DNA of 32,316 bases from positions 1 to 32,316 of the forward strand of contig CALWGE010000030.1 of the NCBI GenBank assembly GCA_944378225.1, in the 5' to 3' direction. The position numbers and the translations under genes are program-made. Positions 7,995-14,246 of the stretch are shown in pieces (the first letter of the stretch is position 1; every line of letters begins with the position of its first letter). A model generated the notes under the pieces. The model made no database searches and was not told the origin of the DNA. It saw only the letters and a program-made list of their open reading frames with translations. Source of the stretch: an uncultured Merdimonas sp. (GTDB lineage: Bacteria; Bacillota; Clostridia; Lachnospirales; Lachnospiraceae).

Positions 7995-8831
7995 TTATGC
8001 CTGTGTTTCATAACCTATCATAAGACCGCCGGATTCCGCATAAAAAGAACACAGGGCAGTCATGGTGTTTACAGTAATATCACTGTCTGGAAATTCTGTT
8101 TTGATAAGAGACTGAAAATCCAGAGCTGCCGTTTCATTCTGACAGTGAACAATACGGACTTTTCCGCCCTGATAGCCTCTTTTTTTCATTTCACTGAACA
8201 TCAGTTTCAGGGCTTTGGCCATACCTCTGCTTTTGTGAAGAGGCTGAAGGGTTCCTTCATCGCTGGCTCTGCCTACGATGCGGATGCCCAGAAGGCCGCA
8301 GGCTTTGGCAACTAAAGGAGACACACGGCCGTTCTGCGCCATATTATTCAGACTTTCCAGTGTAAAAATCAGATGGGTATGCGTCATATAACTGCGGATT
8401 TCCGATTCGATCTGTTCAAAGTTCTTTCCGGACTGAATCAGCTCCCGGAGTTTTTCTGCGATAACGACCAGCTCCGGACCGGCGGAAAGTGTGTCGAGAC
8501 AGCAGACCCGGCGTCCGGGGTGTTCCGATTCATACAGTTCTTTTGCCTGCAGTGCAGAGTTATGACAGCCGGAAAGAGTGCTGGTGATCGTCAGAGCGAA
8601 TATTTCTTCCGCATCTCCGAAGGCATTCAGCCAGTCCTGAATATTGGGACAGGAGGTGCCGGAACGACCTTTATAGGAAGCCAGATAAGAAAGCATCTCA
8701 TCCAGATCGAGATTCGGATCATCTACAAATTCCTTTTGATCCGTAATAATTTTCAGGGGTACGGTGGAAAAGTTTACGTTCTCCATGGTAAAAATATTGC
8801 AGGAAGAATCCATTACAATTCTGCGGTTCAT
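7995..8831 (-). CDS. DegV family fatty-acid-binding protein
   Basis: This 278-residue protein has the usual DegV length. DegV proteins bind long-chain fatty acids in a cleft between two domains, and some (FakB) present the lipid to the kinase FakA. Family features are the N-terminal IVMDSSCN (the D-S-x-x-D/N segment), TSCPNIQDW after the first helix (T-S-x-P motif), TITSTLSGCHNSA (the S-S-x-L-S-G-T/C motif), and LESLNNMAQNGRVS (the L-x-x-L-x-x-G-R motif). The ATG at 8831 has GAGGTG upstream. No fakA is in the window. It is divergent from the DUF1836 operon across a perfect palindrome at 8857-8883 that probably regulates one or both. Confidence 0.9.
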   Translation of the reverse strand: MNRRIVMDSSCNIFTMENVNFSTVPLKIITDQKEFVDDPNLDLDEMLSYLASYKGRSGTSCPNIQDWLNAFGDAEEIFALTITSTLSGCHNSALQAKELYESEHPGRRVCCLDTLSAGPELVVIAEKLRELIQSGKNFEQIESEIRSYMTHTHLIFTLESLNNMAQNGRVSPLVAKACGLLGIRIVGRASDEGTLQPLHKSRGMAKALKLMFSEMKKRGYQGGKVRIVHCQNETAALDFQSLIKTEFPDSDITVNTMTALCSFYAESGGLMIGYETQA

Positions 8832-8856
8832 ATCAGCACCTCGATTTTAATAATAC

Positions 8857-8883
8857 ATTATCGGTTTTTCAAAAACCGATAAT
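8857..8883. promoter_or_regulatory. 27-bp perfect palindrome, probable operator
   Basis: The 13-bp arms ATTATCGGTTTTT (8857-8869) and AAAAACCGATAAT (8871-8883) are perfect reverse complements around one central C. A one-base centre cannot form an RNA hairpin of full length, which favours a dimeric DNA-binding protein. It lies directly downstream of the predicted degV -10 box. Confidence 0.7.
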
Positions 8884-8912
8884 ATGGTACTATACATCGC
8901 ATAAAAAGTCAA
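8884..8912 (-). promoter_or_regulatory. Probable promoter of degV
   Basis: On the minus strand TTGACT (8907-8912) and TACCAT (8884-8889) are 17 bases apart. The transcript would start inside the 27-bp palindrome, an ideal place for a repressor to act. Confidence 0.5.
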
Positions 8913-8925
8913 TAGTGTGCAGGAA

Positions 8926-8954
8926 TTGAATTTCAGAAGAAATGATGCTATACT
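8926..8954 (+). promoter_or_regulatory. Promoter of the DUF1836 operon
   Basis: TTGAAT (8926-8931) and TATACT (8949-8954) are separated by 17 bases, about 45 bases upstream of the first start codon. Confidence 0.7.
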
Positions 8955-9005
8955 TTTTACGTTCTCCGGCAGTGCCGGGAGACAGAGTAAGGAGAATGAA
9001 ATAAA

Positions 9006-9548
9006 ATGACAGAAGCCTGCAGAGAGAGAGCTGCTTCTGCGATCCGGGAGTTCCGGCTTCCGCGTTATGAGGAAATTCCGGCGGTAGGCCTTTACCTGGA
9101 GCAGACAGCGAAGTATATATCGGAATATCTGGACGGTCTTATGGAAAACAGCATGACCGTCTCCATGATTTCCAATTATGTGAAAAAGCACCTGATTGAC
9201 AGCCCGGAAAAGAAGCAGTATGCGAGAGAACAGATTGCGGATTTGTTTTTTATTGCGGTAATGAAAAGTGTTCTGAGCCTGGACGATCTGAAAGCTTTTC
9301 TTGGCATTCAGAGGGCTACTTATCCGGCGGAGCGCGCCTATAATTATTTCTGTGATGAGCTGGAAAATATTCTGTCCTTTGTGTTTGGACTTAAAGAGAA
9401 ACCGGAAGAAGTCGGGGAAGATTCTACGGATGAAAAACTGCTGCTGCGCAGCGCTATCATTGCCGTATCATACAAGATTTATCTTGAAAAAAGCTTCAGT
9501 GCCATACGGGCAGAAGAAGAGGCAGAGAAAGGATGTGCAAAAAAATGA
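9006..9548 (+). CDS. DUF1836 family protein
   Basis: This 180-residue protein matches DUF1836: the segment FRLPRYEEIPAVGLYLEQ followed by KYISEYL, then VSMISNYVKKHLIDSP with K-K-Q-Y-x-R-E-Q-I, and LFFIAVMKSVLSLDDL are all characteristic. The S-M-I-S-N-Y-V-K segment resembles a winged or MerR-like helix-turn-helix, so DNA binding is plausible, but the family has no established function that I can cite. It is the first gene of a four-gene operon and its stop overlaps the next start (ATGA). A role as regulator of the adjacent SCP2-like/PLP enzyme genes, perhaps through the palindrome at 8857-8883, is inference. The start is fixed by AGGAG at 8990-8994 and an immediate stop in the alternative frame. 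Confidence 0.82.
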   Translation: MTEACRERAASAIREFRLPRYEEIPAVGLYLEQTAKYISEYLDGLMENSMTVSMISNYVKKHLIDSPEKKQYAREQIADLFFIAVMKSVLSLDDLKAFLGIQRATYPAERAYNYFCDELENILSFVFGLKEKPEEVGEDSTDEKLLLRSAIIAVSYKIYLEKSFSAIRAEEEAEKGCAKK

Positions 9549-10315
9549 CGGACAGGCATCATACAGATGAAACAACCATGGCTTATATTAATCTTTATGC
9601 CGTATTGGGAGCGCTGGAGAATCTGGTGCAGGTAGATGAAGAAGCCAAAGCTTTAATTCAGAATAAAAAAATAAGTGTCGGCTTTTCAGTGGCCGGCGGG
9701 CCGTCAGCTTCTCTGTGTTTTGATCATGGAAACTGTACTCTGAAAAATGGGGTGGAGGGATGTGATATTAAACTGCCTTTTTCAGGCGTGAAGAAATTCA
9801 ATGGTATGATTGACGGCACTGTGACTCCGATTCCGTCCAGGGGATTTACGAAGATTAAGTTTCTGCTGAAGGACTTTACGAAGCTCACGGACATTCTGAC
9901 GCGTTATCTGAGGGCGTCAGAACAGGATCTGGAAGATCCGGAATTCTTTGAAAAGAGTACGGCGCTGATGTTTTATACTATCGTATCAGCCATCAGTCAG
10001 ATTGGCAACCATGACAGCATCAGCCGTGCAAGCGCTTCCTATATGCAGGACGGCATTATCCGGGTGGCTGTTGCAGGCGGTCCTGTGGCTTCGATCTGTG
10101 TGAAGAACCACTGGCTCGTTACAGTGAAAAAGGCGCCAAAGCATCCGGACGCTTCCATGGAATTTGGAAGTATGCAGATTGCCAGGGCTTTGTTTGACGG
10201 AAAAGTGAACTCTCTGGCCTGTGTGGGGACAGGAGATATCCGTATGAGCGGCATGATAACTATGATTGACAATATGAACCGGATTCTGGACCGCGTGGGT
10301 CTGTACCTGGCATAG
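9545..10315 (+). CDS. Duplicated SCP2-like lipid-binding-type protein
   Basis: This 256-residue soluble protein appears to be built from two copies of one unit. VGFSVAGGPSASLCF near residue 44-59 is echoed by VAVAGGPVASICV near 174-186, and each is followed by a strand-rich stretch ending in FNGMIDG or ALFDGKV and an amphipathic helix. The pattern recalls the sterol carrier protein 2 (SCP2) fold, in which a beta sheet and C-terminal helix hold lipids, but this is a fold-level impression and not a firm family match. I choose ATG 9545, which overlaps the DUF1836 stop (ATGA) and lies 11 bases after AAAGGA; ATG 9533 is also in frame. It sits directly before a PLP enzyme, suggesting substrate binding or scaffolding for that enzyme. 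Confidence 0.7.
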   Translation: MTDRHHTDETTMAYINLYAVLGALENLVQVDEEAKALIQNKKISVGFSVAGGPSASLCFDHGNCTLKNGVEGCDIKLPFSGVKKFNGMIDGTVTPIPSRGFTKIKFLLKDFTKLTDILTRYLRASEQDLEDPEFFEKSTALMFYTIVSAISQIGNHDSISRASASYMQDGIIRVAVAGGPVASICVKNHWLVTVKKAPKHPDASMEFGSMQIARALFDGKVNSLACVGTGDIRMSGMITMIDNMNRILDRVGLYLA

Positions 10316-10329
10316 AGGAGGAGCAGAGT

Positions 10330-11583
10330 ATGAGAACACTGAATACTTATACGAAGAGCAGAGAGGCTTTTTCGCGGGCAGCAAAGGTAATCCCATCAGG
10401 CGTATACGGACATCTTGGTCCTGCAGAAGGCTGTTTTATTCCTGTGGACGCCTTCCCTCTGTTCGGAGATCGGGCAAAGGGAAGCTATCTCTGGGATGTG
10501 GACGGAAATCGTTTTATCGACTATATGTGCGCCTATGGACCAAATGTACTGGGATACTGCGATCCGGATGTGGACGCTGCAGCCAGAGCACAGATGGAAC
10601 GTGGAAACTGTATGACATCTCCTTCCACCAAAATGATTGATTTTGCGGAACTTCTGGTAGACACGGTACATTCGGCGGACTGGGCGTTCTTCGCCAAGAA
10701 CGGGAATGATGTGACGACGCTGGCCGTGATGACAGCCAGAGCCTATACCTATAAAAAGAAAATTGTGTTTTTCAAAGGCTATTATCATGGGGTATCGCCC
10801 TGGACCCAGAAGATAGATTACGCAGGAATTCTGGAGGAGGATGTCTGCAATAATCTTTATGTGGACTGGAATGATTATGAGGGACTGGAGCGTGTTTTTG
10901 AGGAAAACAAGGATGAGATCGCAGCGGTAATTTCCCAGCCGTATATGCACGGAAATTTTGCAGATAACGAGATGCCTGCGGAGGGATTCTGGCAGAAGGT
11001 GCGAAAGCTCTGTACAGAGAAGGATGCGGTACTGATTATTGACGATGTACGTGCGGGTTTCCGTATGGATATCGCGGGTTCGGATCATTATTTCGGATTT
11101 GAGGCGGATCTTATCTGTTTCTGCAAGGCTCTGGCCAATGGATATAATGTATCGGCTCTCTGTGGAAAGGATTTTCTTAAAAATACTGTCAGCAGCATCT
11201 CCTATACGGGAAGCTACTGGATGAGCGCGGTGCCTTTTGCAGCGGGAATTGCCTGTATTGAGAAGATGAAAAAACTGGATATTGCAAACCTTCTGAATGC
11301 GAAGGGAACCAAGGTAAAGGAGAGTCTGATCGCTGCTGCGCAGAAATTCGGCTTTGATCTGCATGTAACAGGAATGCCGTCACTGTTTTATCTTCGGATT
11401 GCGGATGATCCTACCCTGGCTCTTCATCAGGAATGGATAGCGGAATGCGTAAAGAGAGGAATTTTCTTTACAAATCATCACAATCATTTTCTGAATGCGT
11501 CTTTGACAGATGAGGATATTGCGGAGACAGCCGCAGTGGCGGAGGAAGCCTTCGAGATAGTCAGAAAGCGGCATCCGCTGTAG
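10330..11583 (+). CDS. Class-III aminotransferase / glutamate-1-semialdehyde aminomutase-like PLP enzyme
   Basis: This 417-residue enzyme has the fold-type I, class-III aminotransferase layout. The N-terminus VIPSGVYGHLGP resembles the VIPGGVN segment of glutamate-1-semialdehyde aminomutase; SYLWDVDGNRFIDY is the usual substrate-side strand. LIIDDVRAGFR holds the PLP-nitrogen Asp (D238), and LICFCKALANGYNVSALCG holds the Schiff-base Lys (K266). The catalytic D and K are present, so the enzyme should be active. It is unlikely to be HemL: no tetrapyrrole genes are near and the K266 context differs from the usual G-K-x-x-G-G-G. AGGAGGAG precedes the ATG, 14 bases after the SCP2-like gene. Substrate unknown. 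Confidence 0.85.
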   Translation: MRTLNTYTKSREAFSRAAKVIPSGVYGHLGPAEGCFIPVDAFPLFGDRAKGSYLWDVDGNRFIDYMCAYGPNVLGYCDPDVDAAARAQMERGNCMTSPSTKMIDFAELLVDTVHSADWAFFAKNGNDVTTLAVMTARAYTYKKKIVFFKGYYHGVSPWTQKIDYAGILEEDVCNNLYVDWNDYEGLERVFEENKDEIAAVISQPYMHGNFADNEMPAEGFWQKVRKLCTEKDAVLIIDDVRAGFRMDIAGSDHYFGFEADLICFCKALANGYNVSALCGKDFLKNTVSSISYTGSYWMSAVPFAAGIACIEKMKKLDIANLLNAKGTKVKESLIAAAQKFGFDLHVTGMPSLFYLRIADDPTLALHQEWIAECVKRGIFFTNHHNHFLNASLTDEDIAETAAVAEEAFEIVRKRHPL

Positions 11584-11601
11584 AAAGATGAGGAAAAGTG
11601 T

Positions 11602-11898
11602 ATGATTGATCTGCACGGGCAGGCCGGACTGCCTTACGTAAACAGAGGAGTATATACAGGGAGTTTTCAGGGAATGCGTTATCGGCTCCGTAAGAAAGAA
11701 GAGGAAGATAAGAAGGTGCTGGAAGCAGTGATTTATCCGGAACCGTTCTGCTTTGAGAAAACAGCGGAGGAAGAAAAAGAGTATCAGGATTTTCCTTTTA
11801 CGGATGAAGGGTTTGACGGTGCTATCGCCTGGCTGAATGAAAGGTATGAGGCGAGGAAGAAGGATTGGGAAAAGGCCCGGAAACAGACCTGGACTTAA
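11602..11898 (+). CDS. 98-residue hypothetical protein, last gene of the PLP operon
   Basis: I do not recognise this family. The protein is 98 residues, soluble and strongly charged, with a lysine/glutamate-rich middle (residues 30-40 and 52-60) and a likely helical C-terminus (FDGAIAWLNERYEARKKDWEK). The first 30 residues (GLPYVNRGVYTGSFQGMRYRLRK) look like a compact beta element and are probably the conserved part. It starts 18 bases after the PLP enzyme gene with an AGGAAAAG ribosome binding site, and the operon terminator follows, so it belongs to the same transcript. A small partner or regulatory subunit of the PLP enzyme is one possibility, without direct support. Confidence 0.7.
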   Translation: MIDLHGQAGLPYVNRGVYTGSFQGMRYRLRKKEEEDKKVLEAVIYPEPFCFEKTAEEEKEYQDFPFTDEGFDGAIAWLNERYEARKKDWEKARKQTWT

Positions 11899-11929
11899 AA
11901 ATGAAGAAAAATATCGAAAATACAAAAGT

Positions 11930-11996
11930 AAGTACCCTAATAGTTTGGCGCGGTATGTTTACAGCGCTTTTCTATTAGGGTACTTTTCAGTTTTTT
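11930..11996. terminator. Bidirectional terminator between the PLP operon and the PTS operon
   Basis: A 14-bp perfect stem (11930-11943 with 11972-11985) encloses an inner GGCGC/GCGCT hairpin. T-runs follow on the plus strand (up to 11996), and T-rich sequence follows on the minus strand. Confidence 0.88.
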
Positions 11997-12012
11997 AAAG
12001 CTTTACGAAAAT

Positions 12013-13284
12013 TTAGACAAGAAGTCTTGCGATCAGACCCTCAATGATTCCCCAGAGAGAAAAATCTTGTCCGCCGTAAACTAACATCCAGTTGTTAATT
12101 GTGTTTCCAAAGAAATAAGAACCGAAACCTACCAGGAATACCATGATAATACCAGAAACAGCAGCACCAATGATACAACCACGGATACCTCCGGTAGCAT
12201 TTCCAATGATGGAAGCACAGCCTATTTCGAAGAAACAGGTAAACGTAAGAGGAATGATTACTGTCGGGAACATACCAGCAGTCAGTAAGATAGTAATTGT
12301 TGATGTAATCATGGCAGTTATAAAGCCGATAATAAGAGCGTTGGGTGCGCAGTTAAAAATAACCGGGCAGTCCAGTGCAGGGATAGCGCCGGGAACGACT
12401 TTCTCGGCAATACCCTTAAATGCGGGAACAATTTCACCAATCAACATACGTACACCAAGAAGCATGACCGTAACACCTACACCGAAATAGATGGATTTTG
12501 TGAATATGTAGGTAAAAATACCGGTACTTCCGGCTGCATAACCCCATACTTCTCCAGGAACAAAACCATTGGCTTTCAGGATAAAGAACATAATGATATA
12601 GGTAATGCAGATGACGATGGAACCAGTAATGGAAACCTCTCGCAGGAAACCAAGACTTTTAGGGAATTTAATATCCTCGGTGGATTTGGATTTGTCGCCA
12701 ACTATTTTGCCTAAATAACCTGAGATTAAGGAGAGAACAGTAGTCGGATGTCCGATGGTAAAGCTGTCATCTCCAGTAACTTCCCGTACAAGAGGACGCA
12801 TCAGATTGGGTGAGATAACCATGTAAGCGGCGGTAAAAATAGTGGCAAGAACAATCAGTATAATTCCGCTGAGACCTGCATCAACGCCTGCTGCGATAAA
12901 TACATACGGAAACCAGTAAAGCATATGTCCTGTCAGGAATACAGATTTCCATTTGGTAAAACGGGCAAATAAAAGATTGAAAGCAAAAGCAAGAAGCATT
13001 ACGATACCGATTTGTGTTCCGTATATAGACATGTCAATGTCCGGAGCACCGTTTGCCTGAGGCATCATGGTATTAAAAGCGCCTGCCAGACCATCAATAG
13101 AATTGCCTGTGATAATTCCGGTACCCTGATTCAATACGAAAAATCCGATTGCCGTCATCATGGATCCTCTTACCACATCACTGAAAGTTTTTTTCTGGAG
13201 CAGCAAACCAATCATTGCAATCAGGGCAAGGAAAATAGCACCCTGACCAAAAATTTCATTAATTATAAAATTAAGAACAGCCAT
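12013..13284 (-). CDS. PTS EIIC component, UlaA/SgaT (ascorbate-type) family
   Basis: This 423-residue membrane permease belongs to the UlaA/SgaT class of PTS EIIC proteins. Visible signatures are the N-terminal GSMMTAIGFFVLNQGTGI, the FLTGHMLYWFPYVFIA segment, EVTGDDSFTIGH, and VRMLIGEIVPAFKGIAEK followed by VPGAIPALDCPVIFNCAPNA, which aligns closely with the UlaA substrate-site region. It has about 10 hydrophobic segments. The protein takes up a sugar or sugar acid while EIIB phosphorylates it. It is the last gene of the EIIA-EIIB-EIIC operon, 24 bases after EIIB, with GGAGGG before its ATG. No ascorbate catabolic genes (ulaD, E, F, G) are nearby, so the substrate may not be ascorbate. Confidence 0.9.
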   Translation of the reverse strand: MAVLNFIINEIFGQGAIFLALIAMIGLLLQKKTFSDVVRGSMMTAIGFFVLNQGTGIITGNSIDGLAGAFNTMMPQANGAPDIDMSIYGTQIGIVMLLAFAFNLLFARFTKWKSVFLTGHMLYWFPYVFIAAGVDAGLSGIILIVLATIFTAAYMVISPNLMRPLVREVTGDDSFTIGHPTTVLSLISGYLGKIVGDKSKSTEDIKFPKSLGFLREVSITGSIVICITYIIMFFILKANGFVPGEVWGYAAGSTGIFTYIFTKSIYFGVGVTVMLLGVRMLIGEIVPAFKGIAEKVVPGAIPALDCPVIFNCAPNALIIGFITAMITSTITILLTAGMFPTVIIPLTFTCFFEIGCASIIGNATGGIRGCIIGAAVSGIIMVFLVGFGSYFFGNTINNWMLVYGGQDFSLWGIIEGLIARLLV

Positions 13285-13308
13285 AAATGAACTCCCTCCT
13301 TCAATTTG

Positions 13309-13590
13309 CTATTTCAGTGTTTCAAAAAATGCGAGTGTTTTTTCTGTTACTTCCTGCTTGTTTACAAAATTATTGATGACAATTACAGGTACTGTAGCGC
13401 GGTCCTTTACTCTGTCTCCAAGCTCTTCAGATGTAAAAATCACATCACACGGAGCGGAAGTACAGGTTCCGATATCTCCGCAGAAAATCTCAGCATCCAG
13501 ATTATTTGCTTTCAGTACTTCCTGAAGTTTCATCTTCAGGAAAAGGGAGGAACCGCATCCAAACCCACATACTGTCTGAATCTTAATCAT
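13309..13590 (-). CDS. PTS EIIB component, UlaB-like
   Basis: This 93-residue cytosolic protein is a lactose/ascorbate-type EIIB. The phosphorylated residue is Cys8 in the P-loop VCGFGCGSSLFLKM, near the N-terminus as in UlaB. It passes phosphate from EIIA to the incoming substrate in EIIC. I place the start at 13590, where AAGGAGGGG lies upstream; the ORF runs 21 codons further into the EIIA gene without a better site. It sits between EIIA (16 bases) and EIIC (24 bases) in one operon. The presence of a second cysteine in the loop (C12) is notable but not unusual. Confidence 0.9.
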   Translation of the reverse strand: MIKIQTVCGFGCGSSLFLKMKLQEVLKANNLDAEIFCGDIGTCTSAPCDVIFTSEELGDRVKDRATVPVIVINNFVNKQEVTEKTLAFFETLK

Positions 13591-13606
13591 TTGAATCCCC
13601 TCCTTT

Positions 13607-14053
13607 CTAACAGGAATAGTTTGCCTGGAATAACCTGACAATTTCGTTTTCATCTTTGGCTTTTATGATCTCGTTAATCCTTCCTTCTTCCATTAAAAGA
13701 CTGGCGATTTTAGAAAGATGTTCCAGGTGTGAGGAACTGTCTGTACATGCCAGACAAAGTATCACAAAGACAGGATCGTTAGTTGAGCCGAAATCTACAG
13801 GTTTTTCTAACGTGATTAGCGAAATGTCGCTTTTTTTTACAGCTTCGCAGGGTGAGGCGTGAGCCAGAGCAAACTGCGGCATAATGACAATATAGGGGCC
13901 CAGATTTTTGACAGACTCTATCATGCTGTCAATATATGCAGGCTGTATACTTCCTGCATCTACCAGAATGTTCCCGGCCTGGCGAATAGCATCTGCCCAG
14001 TCTGAAGCATGTATGTGAGTGCGTACATGATCTTTACTCAGCATACTTTCCAA
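13607..14053 (-). CDS. PTS EIIA component (mannitol/fructose/Ula type)
   Basis: This 148-residue protein is a type-2 EIIA. The phosphorylated histidine is His65 in PQFALAHASP, and the TNDPVFVILCLA strand after it is typical. It accepts phosphate from HPr and gives it to EIIB. The start is unusual: AGGAGG is seven bases before a TTG codon at 14053, while the first in-frame ATG (14044) is 16 bases away, so I prefer the TTG start. It is the first gene of the operon, with a promoter at 14080-14108. It is clearly related to the C-terminal domain of the divergent regulator, which carries the same ALAHASP motif. Confidence 0.9.
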   Translation of the reverse strand: MESMLSKDHVRTHIHASDWADAIRQAGNILVDAGSIQPAYIDSMIESVKNLGPYIVIMPQFALAHASPCEAVKKSDISLITLEKPVDFGSTNDPVFVILCLACTDSSSHLEHLSKIASLLMEEGRINEIIKAKDENEIVRLFQANYSC

Positions 14054-14079
14054 TGATTAACCTCCTTTCTGTACCAATA

Positions 14080-14108
14080 ATATTATCTGATTATATTTTA
14101 ACAGTCAA
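14080..14108 (-). promoter_or_regulatory. Promoter of the PTS operon
   Basis: On the minus strand TTGACT (14103-14108) and TAATAT (14080-14085) are 17 bases apart. The imperfect repeat CTTTC (14133-14137)/GAAAG (14147-14151) just upstream could be the activator's binding site, at low confidence. Confidence 0.6.
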
Positions 14109-14191
14109 AAATAATGTCGCACAGTTCAGAATCTTTCAATTTTCTGGAAAGGTTTTATTCTTTACAACATTTTTGGGTTATTTGTAAAATA

Positions 14192-14197
14192 TATAAT
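14192..14197 (+). promoter_or_regulatory. -10 box of the PRD regulator gene
   Basis: A perfect TATAAT lies about 50 bases before the regulator's ATG. The -35 region (14169-14174, ATTTTT) is poor, so the promoter may be weak or need an activator. Confidence 0.45.
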
Positions 14198-14246
14198 AGA
14201 AAAGTGGGATATTGTCGAAATAAATTTAAGAGAGGACAAGAGCCGA

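Noticed and set aside
10396-11364. A 322-codon open frame on the minus strand opposite the PLP enzyme gene
   Set aside because: The plus-strand product has clear catalytic motifs; the antisense frame is a shadow without motifs or ribosome binding site.
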